This document shows, one piece after another, positions 9,710 to 18,660 of a DNA stretch of 64,000 bases. How positions within the stretch are numbered: the stretch's first letter is position 1; every line of letters begins with the position of its first letter. The notes under the pieces were generated by a model. That model ran no database searches. It saw only the letters and a list, made by a program, of their open reading frames with translations, and was not told where the DNA came from. Location of the stretch: assembly GCA_963576475.1 (NCBI GenBank), contig OY754972.1, positions 35,440,556 to 35,504,555 on the forward strand. Reading direction: 5' to 3'. The stretch comes from Molanna angustata. Taxonomy: Eukaryota; Arthropoda; Insecta; Trichoptera; Molannidae. The position numbers and the translations under genes were made by a program.

Positions 9710-10362
9710 ACACCATTTTTACCGATGAGGACTTTTTGTCCTCATCTGTTACTGACAGACCAGGAGTTGTCAATAACAAAGATAAAACACCCAAACAAGA
9801 AGAACCAGCCTTATCCCAACATCACAATCAGGAAGAGGCGAAGAGAAACGAAAATATAATTGATTTTCAAATTACTCCTGAAGTGGTTCGTCCTTTTCCT
9901 AAGGATCCACCTAGAAAATTAAACCAGGTTCGAGGTGGTAGAAAGCAAGGAAAAACCAGAGTATTAACTGACACTCCTGAGAAATTAGAGATTCTTAAAA
10001 ATACTCTGGAAATACAACAACGAAAACTACCAAAACTTAAAATAGCAGCAAAGACCACGAAGAAGCAAGAAAATTTGCCGACAACCAGTAAAAATATAAA
10101 AATACTCCAGGACACTTTGATTACTTGCAGCGAATGCAAAAAACTTTGTGACAAAAGCAAAGCAATCATATGTGATGCATGTAAGTGTTATTTTCATGAA
10201 TCATGTATTCCAAAACTTCATAGGCATAACATTCCCATCAAAGAAGATAATGATGGTTTTCTGTGTCATAGACGTTTTAAAATTTTACACGATTCTACAA
10301 ACTCGGACTCTCCTGTAGATATTGAAACGCTTGCTCGAATTACAAACAATTGTTTGATATAA
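9607..10362 (+). CDS. pogo transposase C-terminal region with PHD-like finger
   Basis: 251 codons from the ATG at 9607; the first ~20 residues are the N-terminal exon read out of frame. From about residue 21 it reads NGFRATGKCPFS, matching the 'FRxTGIxPF' block that ends the DDE domain of pogo/Tigger transposases. A low-complexity, basic middle (KQGKTRVLTDTPEK, residues ~110-130) follows. The C-terminus (residues ~193-240) has CSEC...CDKSK..ICDACKCYFHESC...FLC, a PHD/zinc-finger pattern with seven of eight expected ligands; the last Cys is missing. Such fingers are common at the C-terminus of insect pogo transposases. No DDE triad is present, so it cannot catalyse transposition; it might at most bind DNA or partners. 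Confidence 0.65.
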   Translation: MNTWIKLLKNAEKEHLFQKNITNGFRATGKCPFSDTIFTDEDFLSSSVTDRPGVVNNKDKTPKQEEPALSQHHNQEEAKRNENIIDFQITPEVVRPFPKDPPRKLNQVRGGRKQGKTRVLTDTPEKLEILKNTLEIQQRKLPKLKIAAKTTKKQENLPTTSKNIKILQDTLITCSECKKLCDKSKAIICDACKCYFHESCIPKLHRHNIPIKEDNDGFLCHRRFKILHDSTNSDSPVDIETLARITNNCLI

Positions 10363-10366
10363 TAAA
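10361..10366 (+). terminator. AATAAA polyadenylation signal overlapping the stop codon
   Basis: AATAAA shares bases with the TAA at 10360-10362. It fits a very short 3' UTR for the pogo-derived gene, but AATAAA is frequent in such AT-rich DNA. Confidence 0.35.
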
Positions 10367-10458
10367 TTCACGTAAAATATGAGTTATTTTATTTTATAAA
10401 TAAATTTCTAATATACATCTGCGTGCGTTTTGTTTGAGTTTCCTGAATCTCTGTTTAC

Positions 10459-10702
10459 GTTCGAAGGTACACATCATGGTGTTCGAAGGTAAACACATTA
10501 GTGTACCTGTGAACAAAATATTAATGTTTCACTTAAATTATTATATCAAATGGGTTTTTGAGATTTTCTGAAACTAAAAATATATATTTGATAAATAACA
10601 TTATTGCGAATCCAATGATATATATATTATTCTAGTATGTTAAATGGTTATTAAGATATAAAAATACAAAGTCACTTTATAGCGATTTGTTCAAAGGTAC
10701 AC
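10459..10702. promoter_or_regulatory. right subterminal motif cluster of pogo
   Basis: The same 14-bp motif as on the left is present inverted at 10459-10472, 10481-10494 (one change) and 10689-10702 (within the terminal repeat), and direct at 10501-10514 (one change). Both ends therefore carry mirror-image clusters. Confidence 0.6.
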
Positions 10703-10716
10703 TACTTGCCCCTACA
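10689..10716. repeat. pogo right terminal inverted repeat
   Basis: Ends ...CTTGCCCCTACA, inverse of 8934-8961; followed by TA. Confidence 0.9.
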
Positions 10717-10755
10717 TATGTTTGGAGATTAAGTACCTATCAAACTATTAAGTCT

Positions 10756-11783
10756 TCCAACTGTCGATTTGTTCAGGAGAACTTTGTTCTCTTAACATAT
10801 CGACAATGTATCAAGCCAGAATACGCGAGAATTGTATGGAGAGGTCTACTTTTTTCACGGCTTTTCCAACTTTGAAGTCAAAAAACACCAACTTAGAGGC
10901 TTCGCAGCATATATGTTCCATACACGGATTTACTCAGAATTCGGAGTAGAACATTTCGTGTGTCTGTGTGTGTGTGTGTGTCTGTGTGTCTGTGTGTCTG
11001 TGTGTGTGTGTGTCCGTCCCCCCCTTATAACTTTTGATCCGCTCAATTTACAGAGCCTAAAATTTCAGAATGTATAAACAGTTACAGGCCTACAAAACTT
11101 TTATACTCGGAATTTTGAATTTTTGTTTCAGTCAGGGGTTATCAACTTTTGAATTTTTATTTTATTTTTCCATATATCTCAGAAACCATAAACGCTAGAA
11201 CGCTGAAAATTTGTACAAACATAGACAAATACAAAATCTCAAATTGGTTTTTTCAAAAAAATTCCAGGGTTTCTCAAACATTTTTTATTAAGAAAAATAT
11301 TTTTTTTATGATAAATTTATGAGTTTAACTGCCTATATTTCCAAAACTTTTACAATTATCGAAAAAAGCCGAAACACCCCAACTAGATAATTTAATTTTC
11401 TATAAAAAATATTAACATTGTAGTAGAAGATCTCAATTTTTTTTTAACAATTTTTTTAAAAATTGAATTTAGTGTCGACATCGCTTCATACATTTTGTAT
11501 GGCAGTCGCCTATACACAATATGTAAGAAGACTTAATAGTTTGATACGTCATCTCCAAACATACATACATACCATCATGCTATTTGCATATTCTGGGTAG
11601 GAAAAAGGATCTTCCTCCATACTATCCTATCTTGACATACATACCTACATATGTTGTATAGAAAACAAAATATCTGAAAATATTCAATAATTTGTATCTA
11701 TGGGTTTATAGTTTGGTACATATTCTTCAACTATACATACTATCGCTATCGACAGTTGGATCTCATGTGTTACATGCAACTAG
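10756..11783 (+). mobile_element. HINE copy 3, full-length reference copy
   Basis: 1028 bp. 5' TCCAACTGTCGAT (10756-10768), GT microsatellite 10960-11013, C-tract, the 'cttataacttttgatccgct' block, inverse subterminal repeat at 11748-11760, then the CATGT...ACATG hairpin (11764-11776) and CTAG at 11780-11783 followed by T. Over its whole length it is the inverse of copy 2. Short ORFs across it are not conserved between copies. Confidence 0.78.
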
Positions 11784-11784
11784 T

Positions 11785-12321
11785 CTTACATAATTGTGTA
11801 TAGGCGACTGCCATATAAATTGTATGAAGCGATGTCGTCACTAAATTCAATTTTTATAAAAATTGTTAAAAAAAATTTGAGATGTACTGCTACAATGTTA
11901 ATATTTTTTATATAAAATTAAATTATCTAGTTGGGGTGTTTCGGCTTTTTTCGATATTTAAAAAAAAAATGGAAATATAGGCAGTTAAACTCATAAATTT
12001 ATCATAAAAAAAATACTTTTCTTAATAAAAAATGTTTGAGAAACCCTGGAATTTTTTTGAAAAAACTTATTTGAGATTTTGTATTTGTCTATGTTTATAC
12101 CAATTTTCAGCGTTCTAACTTTTATGGTTTCTGAGATATAGGGAAAAATAAAATAAAAATTCAAAAGTTGATAACCCCTGACTGAAACAAAAATTCAAAA
12201 TTCCGAGTATAAAAGTTTTGTAGGCCTGTAACTGTTTATATATTCTGAAATTTTAGGCTCTGTAAATTGAGCGGATCAAAAGTTATAAGGGGGGGACGGA
12301 CACACACACACACACACACAG

Positions 12322-12399
<78 letters not shown>

Positions 12400-12619
12400 A
12401 CACACACACAGACACACGAAATGTTCTACTCCGAATTCTGAGTAAATCCGTGTACGTAACATATATGCTGCGAAGCCTCTAAGTTGGTGTTTTTTGACTT
12501 CAAAGTTGGAAAAGCCGTGAAAAAAGTAGACCTCTCCATACAATTCTCGCGTATTCTGGCTTGATACATTGTCGATATGTTAAGAGAACATAGTTCTCCT
12601 GAACAAATCGACAGTTGGA
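11785..12619 (-). mobile_element. HINE copy 4, 3'-truncated
   Basis: Read on the minus strand it starts at 12619 with TCCAACTGTCGAT, has a long CA/GT microsatellite (12299-12417), and breaks off at 11785, where it meets the CTAGT terminus of copy 3. Copies 3 and 4 thus form a large inverted repeat with almost no spacer. Confidence 0.72.
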
Positions 12620-13290
12620 TAATCCTTCGCGGGCACTGTCCCGTTTTGCTCGAAATCGGCATACATATATTCAGCGCGTACGGCGAGCTGCGGCGGCTGA
12701 ATTGTATGAGCTCTCCGGGCACAAGTCGACTGTGCCCGAGGAATGAAATATTTCATAGAATCTTGCTTGCTTTACAAAGCAGGTAGGTTTAAATACTTTC
12801 GCTAAATATACTACAGGCGTTTGACGGTAAAAATTAATCAGAAAAATAATGTGTTCTCAAGATTTAATTACCTACATTTTATAAAATATTTTGAAGAAAG
12901 TGTTTGGGAGGGCTGAGCCCGAGAGCCCTTTAGGAAGAGCTGCCACTGGCTGTGAGTAAAAAGTTAGAAAAAATATAAGTCATATTATTCCTTTATGCTT
13001 CATCGGCTCGTCGTTTTAAATTTCTTTCTTTGTTCAGTTTTTTGTAAATATAATTAAAAAGGGACGTATTCGATTATCAATAATTCTCAGTAGCTCTGAT
13101 AATCAAATTAATTTAGTGAAGGAAATTTCAATTAATACAGGAAGCTTTCTAACTTACAACAGGAGCAATTAAATCATTGAATTTATATTGAAATGTGATA
13201 TTTTCACCCCTGGCGGAAATACAATCCAGTTCCTTCCTTCAATAGGTACTGATTAGGTATACCCAAATAAAAACGTACCCACATTATAAG
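12620..13290. other. no gene; small GC-rich hairpin
   Basis: 12620-12745 is locally GC-richer than its surroundings and contains a CGGGCAC...GTGCCCG hairpin near 12717-12740. The rest is AT-rich without recognisable features. Confidence 0.4.
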
Positions 13291-13439
13291 CAAGGGCGTC
13301 GCCAAGGGGGGGCAGAGATTAAAAAAAATGTAACAATTCATATTTGTCTCATACTCCATAATATAGGGTATACGGAGAATAGCCTATGAATGGGTTAAAT
13401 TACCCCCCCCCCCTGGGCCTTGGGCTGGCGACGCCCTTG
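13291..13439. mobile_element. hAT-like MITE, 149 bp
   Basis: Ends CAAGGGCGTCGCCA (13291-13304) and its exact inverse (13426-13439), followed inward by G-tract/C-tract. Flanking 8-mers attataag and catataag share the last six bases, consistent with an imperfect 8-bp duplication. The CAAGGGCGT-type terminus resembles hAT MITEs; the assignment is inferred from ends only. Confidence 0.6.
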
Positions 13440-13724
13440 CATATAAGTACTTTTTCTCACCCTAATTATACGCTTTTTCATTTATATACAGTATCTGCCT
13501 TCGTGGCTCATTTACTTTTAGTTAGATATATGTGGAAACTTGTCAATGAGCGTGTTGACTTAATATCTGACATAATGTACATTAAACTGACCTGTTAGTT
13601 TTCCAAGAAGCATAATAATACAGATTAGTATCATATTTTATGTAATCCATATTCACTGTGATATTTGAAAAAAAAATGATGAAGTCTCGTTATTGCCTCA
13701 TCCAAATCAAACTACATATAATGT

Positions 13725-14388
13725 ACTTTATTTAAAGTTTGAGATGTACTACAACAGTATTAATATTTTTTATAGAAAATAAAATTATCTAATTGGGGTG
13801 CTTCGGTACTTACTTACTTTCCGTGTCCGGATTCATCAAATAAAGAACTTCCAGTAGTTGGCCACATGTACGGCCCTGTCATTTGACCCTGGGGTGCTTC
13901 GGTTTTTTCGATATTTTTAAAACCTTTGGAGATATAGGCAGTTAAATACATATATTTATCATAAAAAAATGTATTGGTATACCAAAATGTTATACCACTT
14001 TTCGGGGTTCTAGCTAATATGGTATTTGAGATATATGGAAAAATAAAGTAAAAATTTAAAAGTTGATAGCCCTTGACTGAAACAAAAATTCCAAATTCCG
14101 AGTAAAAAAAAATGTAGGCCTTTAACTATCTATATAATATTATATATTATGAAATTTTGGGCTTAAACCATTGAGCGGATCAAAAGTTATAAGGGGGGGG
14201 GGGGACACAGACACACACAGACATACAAAAACATCAAATTCTGAATTCATCCATTTACAGAACATTTATACTACAAAGCCTCTAAGTTGGTGTTTTTGGC
14301 ATGTAAAAAGTCCTTCACACACGTCTTGGCTTTAAACTGCCGATTCCTTCAAGAGAATTACATACTCTTGAACGGAACGACAGTTGGA
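13725..14388 (-). mobile_element. HINE copy 5, 3'-truncated, with nested insert
   Basis: Minus-oriented. Starts at 14388 with a variant subterminal repeat, carries a short microsatellite next to a G12 tract, and ends near 13725. It is interrupted at 13808-13890 by a LINE 3' fragment with a perfect 13-bp duplication. More diverged than copies 2-4. Confidence 0.65.
13808..13890 (-). mobile_element. 83-bp LINE 3'-end insertion with 13-bp TSD
   Basis: The HINE word GGGGTGCTTCGGT occurs at 13795-13807 and again at 13891-13903, exactly bracketing 83 bp absent from other HINE copies. On the minus strand the insert ends with AAGTAAGTAAGT, a simple-repeat tail as in RTE-type LINEs. It is a severely 5'-truncated retroinsertion. 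Confidence 0.75.
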
Positions 14389-14733
14389 AAACGGCAGAAA
14401 CGCCAAAAAAATTGATATCAAATTCCATCTTTTTTTCTATTGAAATTAGTTATTTCATTTCTAAATTATACCATCTCTATAATATTTACTTGTGTAGGTA
14501 CTTTGAAACTAAACTCAGCGTCAAAATTCTGTTTTATATACCTAGTTTTCCTTAATCAAAACTTCCTTTTTCTTCCATAATACAAGTTCTTATGATTGCT
14601 TTTTTTGTTTGTACTCGCATAACTTTTAGTACCTACCTATGTGGTATGCGGTGTAGTATTATTATATTGATCAAAATATGTTTACATTTTTACCAATAAT
14701 CTTGAAAGTGTTTAGTTTTTGGCAGGATATTAA

Positions 14734-14818
14734 CGAAATCGGTCGAGGCAGGATTCGAACTCGCGACCACTGGATTACTAGACCAGCGCGCTAACCGCTC
14801 TGCCATCGACCCATCTAA
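14734..14818 (-). mobile_element. tRNA-Thr-derived SINE, head only
   Basis: The minus strand carries a tRNA-like head: A box TGGCAGAGCGGTTAGCG, loop CTAGTAA (anticodon AGT, threonine), B box GAGTTCGAATCC. The 3' body seen in sister copies is missing. A mismatch in the anticodon stem and the presence of sister copies with a common non-tRNA tail argue against a functional tRNA gene. Confidence 0.75.
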
Positions 14819-14834
14819 ACACACATCTAGATAA

Positions 14835-15579
14835 CTAGTTGCATGTAACACATGAGATCCAACTGTCGATAGCGATAGTATGTATAGTTGAAGAATAAGT
14901 ACCAAACTATAAACCCATAAATACAAATTATTGAATATTTTAAGATATTTTGTTTTCTAAACAACACATGTAGGTATGTATGTCAAGATAGGATAGTATG
15001 GAGGTCAGTCCTTTTTTCCTACCCAGAATATGAAAATAGCATGATGATATGCATGTATGTTTGGAGATTAATTATCAAACTATTAAGTCTTCTTAGATAT
15101 TGTGTAAAGGCGACTGCCATACAAATTGTATGAAGCGATGTCACTAAATACGATTTTTATAAAAAAATTAAAAAAAAAATTTGAGATGTACCACTACAAT
15201 GTTTATATTTTTTATAGAAAATTAAATTATCTCTTGGGGTGTTTCTGCTTTATTCGAAGTTTTAAAATACTTTGGAAATATAGGCAGTTAAATACATGAA
15301 TTTATCATAAAAAAAATTCTTGATTAAAAAATGTTAACGAAAGACTGGAATTTTTGAAAAAACTAGAGTGAGATTTTGTATTTGTCTCTATTAATATCAA
15401 TTTTGCGGGTTCTAGCTTTTATGGTTTCTGAGATATATGGCAAAATAAAGTAAAAATTCAAAAGTTGATAAGCCCTGACTGAAACAAAAATTCAAAATTC
15501 TGAGTATAAAAGTTTTATAACTATTTATAAGTATATTCTGAAGTGTTGGGCTCTGTAAATTGAGCGGATCAAAAGTTAT
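14835..15579 (-). mobile_element. HINE copy 6, 5'-truncated
   Basis: Has the complete 3' end (CTAG 14835-14838, hairpin, subterminal repeat) and stops at 15579, exactly where the G/C tract and microsatellite begin in other copies. The microsatellite boundary recurs as a breakpoint (see copy 8). Confidence 0.72.
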
Positions 15580-16757
15580 TGCACGCAACTGTTTAAGTAC
15601 CTACCTACTTTAATATTTTTTTGCCAAGTATATTTCTTATCGTTTTTTTTTCTTATTCTATATATTTAAATCATCAATATGTGTTTTTATGTATGTAATA
15701 TAAATGCGAGAAATTGCCAATGTGTAAATGTTAGAAGCCTCAGTTGGGTTCTAGGTATTAGATATTGACTCAAGGGGAATATAAAGGTTTAGTATCCGAT
15801 TGAACTCCTTGTTGTGACTTGCTGGAAGAGAGTCACCAGAACAGATTCTGTTCACTAAAGAGAGTGTGAACTCTTTTTAGTATTTTGCTGAAGTTCCAAC
15901 AAGTTACATCAGGCAGAGTGAGCGTATTTCACTGAGGGTGAAATACCTATTATTACTCGAATGCAAATTAGTACTAGAGGAAATAGGTAGGTGAGATGAC
16001 AGAGAGTAGAGATAAGAAATAACAAACAGGAGAAACTTACAAATTGATGTATTAAGCACAAACACGATTCTTTATAATCAGAAAAAACAATTATCACACG
16101 CGAGTAGAAAATATCAAGATGATGTTTCACGAAAGAATTTAGACACGTAAAGAAATGTGGGATCAGCTGTTGTCCTACTGATTTGACATATAGAGGTCAA
16201 TGTACAGCCATGTTATCAAGTACATTTATGGGTGTCACAATATGAATAAAGCGTTATTGTTGTCATGAAACACAGTGAAAGTCGATGTACTTTCTAAATG
16301 TTTTTTTTTATCTACTTGTGACAGAAATACCAATGTTGAATATTGATGTACTCATGTAGGTATTCTGCCACATATGTATGTAAGAGGCAATTTATGCCGT
16401 TTATAAATAAAAATAAAAAAAATCTTTAGTTTCCTACTTCAAATATTATTGGTGAAGCAATAATACTACATGTGCTCATTTTTGATATAATTCATTTTCG
16501 AGATATCGTTATATTATTATTCTATATCACACATTGAAGAGATGAAACATTATAGCAACACAGATGTGACAAAAACACATACAAAGAAGAGCACAAAAAC
16601 AGTAAGAAATATCATTAATATCTTCGTTGAATAGATGTTATTTGTTATTCTTCCAAGAAAATCGAGAGAGTACCTTTAGGAGAAATAATCCCAGTCAAAA
16701 AGCAATCTGTGCCAATTTGCTTTTTAACTGGCACAAAATCTATACATAAATACAAAG
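15580..16757. other. no recognised feature
   Basis: Non-coding in all frames. A GGCAATTTATGCC... tail with AAATAAAAATAAAAAAAA near 16386-16425 looks like the 3' end of a LINE, but nothing upstream supports it. Confidence 0.4.
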
Positions 16758-16815
16758 TATCAATAAAGTTAATTATCGATGAAGTTTTTATTTGGTAGAA
16801 TTCCATTATATGTTA

Positions 16816-17001
16816 TATCTATAATAAAAAGTAAATACTTTTTGATTCTACATTAATTTAATTGAGCGCGATAGGCCTATTTCGCCTTGTTAGGGCATTA
16901 ACTAGCTTATGACTATTTTGACAAATTTTACTTATATTTATAGATTAATTATGTAGGAGGAGCTTACAGGTTCTTGTGATTGGTCATTTAAAACTATTGA
17001 T
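16816..17001 (+). repeat. PLE inverted arm, left
   Basis: 186 bp, reverse complement of 17869-18054 with two mismatches (near 16824 and 16835). Contains the inverse of the hammerhead-like motif. Confidence 0.92.
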
Positions 17002-17331
17002 ATTATACAATGCAAAAAAGAAATAAATTTACTTTACTCTGGTTGGTTGAGACTATTTATTTTTTGACCAATCCCTATTTAAATAATTAGTGAAATTGAA
17101 TATAATGAATTGATTTATGGTAATGGCTGGTTTTTCGGTGTAACGGTACATGGTATTGTGTTCTAATGGGCAGTGAAATGCATTAAGTGTTTACAATATT
17201 ACGGATTATTTCTTAAGCTATTGTTGATATGTAGGTATTCTTGGTGGAGTAGTATGATGGGTGTATCTGAAACAATTAAAAAAAGTTTGCGGCAGAATCA
17301 AATCAAATAACTAAATATGGTATATTTTTGT

Positions 17332-17868
17332 TTATGGAATAATATCTATGAGCGGTGATCTGTGTATGTTCATTTGTTCATTTATGACAATGACGTTAGG
17401 ATTTTTTAAGTGCTTGGAAATTTCTAACTGCTCTAATATATTTAGCCTTAAACCTTTCTTAGCAAAGTGTAGAGGAATAGGTGAATTTGTTGGACTGATT
17501 GTATGATTATTTTCTATGAGGTGCTTGGCGAATTGAGAATCTGTTTTGTTTTTTTGCCACGATTTTTTATGTTCTTTGAACCTTTCTGCAATATTCCTAC
17601 CACTTTGTCCGATGTAAATTGAGTTACAATCATCGCAGGTCAATTTGTATACACCGCTCTTCTTTAGTTTGTCTATTTTATCTTTTGAATTTTTTATTAC
17701 CATTCCTATGTTTTTGTTTGTTTTGTAAGTTATATTTATACCTGATTTTTTCAAATTTTTACCTAGTCTTTGCGATAAATTTCCTGAATAAGTTATACAT
17801 TTATAGTTTTCTTTGTGGTTATTTTGTAAATAAATGTATATAAATGTTAATAAATGTTTTGTAAATAA
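17332..17868 (-). CDS. Penelope-type GIY-YIG endonuclease, N-truncated
   Basis: The minus-strand frame is open from the inner edge of the right arm (17868) to a stop at 17332; the first ATG is at 17754 but similarity starts upstream (NYKCITYSGNLSQRLGKNLK), so no start is real. The endonuclease nicks DNA to prime reverse transcription of PLE RNA. Core motifs: SGVYKLTCDDC (GVY for GIY, with a C-x2-C zinc-type pair) about residues 33-43 from the ATG, IYIGQSGR (YIG) 46-53, then RFKEH with the Arg/His, and NEQMNIH with the conserved N-E near 125-131. All key residues look intact. The upstream RT domain is missing. Confidence 0.88.
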   Translation of the reverse strand, partial: LFTKHLLTFIYIYLQNNHKENYKCITYSGNLSQRLGKNLKKSGINITYKTNKNIGMVIKNSKDKIDKLKKSGVYKLTCDDCNSIYIGQSGRNIAERFKEHKKSWQKNKTDSQFAKHLIENNHTISPTNSPIPLHFAKKGLRLNILEQLEISKHLKNPNVIVINEQMNIHRSPLIDIIP

Positions 17869-18054
17869 ATCAATAGTTTTAAATGACCAATCACAAGAAC
17901 CTGTAAGCTCCTCCTACATAATTAATCTATAAATATAAGTAAAATTTGTCAAAATAGTCATAAGCTAGTTAATGCCCTAACAAGGCGAAATAGGCCTATC
18001 GCGCTCAATTAAATTAATGTAGAATCAAAAAGTCTTTACTTTTTACTATAGATA
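17869..18054 (-). repeat. PLE inverted arm, right
   Basis: 186 bp pairing with 16816-17001. Followed directly by the TSD, with no tail on this side. Confidence 0.92.
17966..18012 (+). ncRNA. hammerhead-like motif in the PLE arm
   Basis: The plus strand reads CTAGTTAATGCC-ctaacaa-GGC-GAAAT: a GCC/GGC stem-loop followed at once by GAAA. PLE terminal repeats are known to carry hammerhead ribozymes (CUGANGA, stem II, GAAA). The CUGANGA box is not recognisable as such here, so it is at best degenerate; cleavage activity is not claimed. Confidence 0.3.
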
Positions 18055-18066
18055 TATCAATAAAGT

Positions 18067-18591
18067 CTCTATATTTTCTATGTACATAAGAAGTCACGAA
18101 TATGATCTAACTATTTGTAGAGAATAGTTGCACCCAAGTTCCTTTGCCAAAATTATAAAAAAATTCTGTTGAAAGGGGAATACCTACCTGATTATTTAAT
18201 GAGTCTTAATATTGGAATGATAATAATAGTAGTGGAGATTAAATAAATAAAAAAATAGTTATAGGGAAGGAAAAAGGATGGGAAAATAATTAAATTTGTT
18301 ACTGCTACGAAATTAGATTCAAACAAAAAATTAAAATTGGTACCTACACAAAATAGCCATAAGAGTTGTGTTTTCTGCCATACAAGTTGTATTTACTTAT
18401 TTTAATTTTGGCACATGTTACAAAAATTAAAATATATACATGTACAAAGCAAACATGTATGTAGGTACAAAGCAAAATTATAATATATAATAACCAAAAT
18501 TCCCACGCAAAAAACGCACGCACGCACAAGCCAGGAGATTTGACGATGAGAATTATTCATGAAACTCATCTTTTTGCGAAGGATTTGCGTT
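18067..18591. other. no recognised feature
   Basis: AT-rich, non-coding; short minus-strand frames near 18344-18611 lack any recognisable domain. Confidence 0.4.
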
Positions 18592-18660
18592 ACATATATA
18601 CTTGTCGTCACGCCAAGTCTCTCATGGGGGTTGGCAAAGAGAACCGAGTGCCATGTTTTT
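18592..18660 (-). mobile_element. RTE-type LINE 3'-terminal relic
   Basis: gtcacgccaagtctctcatg ... ggcaaagagaaccgagtgcc matches the 3' end of the RTE-type element at 55735 (catcacgccatgtcccttgc ... agagagaaccgaacgcc). Only about 60 bp remains. Confidence 0.55.

Larger units (their letters stand above)
8934..10716 (+). mobile_element. pogo-like DNA transposon, internally deleted, ends intact
   Basis: 1783 bp bounded by inverted repeats TGTAGGGGCAAGTAGTGTAC... (8934-8961 and 10689-10716, 27 of 28 identical) and flanked on both sides by TA (8932-8933, 10717-10718). Removing the element and one TA restores the HINE sequence 'gtatgtttggagattaag', which occurs uninterrupted at 7977 and 15052. TA duplication plus a protein with a pogo/Tigger-type C-terminus assigns it to the pogo group of Tc1/mariner. 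The DDE catalytic core is missing (see the coding entries), so it is non-autonomous. Confidence 0.85.
16770..18054 (-). mobile_element. Penelope-like element (PLE), endonuclease-only, with inverted terminal repeats
   Basis: 1285 bp bracketed by TATCAATAAAGT at 16758-16769 and 18055-18066 (12-bp TSD). Layout from the left: a 46-nt one-sided tail (16770-16815) containing GAATTCCATT, an inverted arm (16816-17001), an interior with a GIY-YIG frame on the minus strand, and a second arm (17869-18054). Terminal repeats in inverted orientation, an extra tail on one side and a GIY-YIG endonuclease are known hallmarks of PLEs. The RT is absent, so this is a 5'-truncated copy. Arms differ at only 2 of 186 positions, indicating a recent insertion. 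Confidence 0.88.

Noticed and set aside
14741..14813. Genuine tRNA-Thr gene
   Set aside because: Anticodon stem mismatch, and the same head occurs at 23035 and 52201 with a common non-tRNA tail, so it is a SINE.
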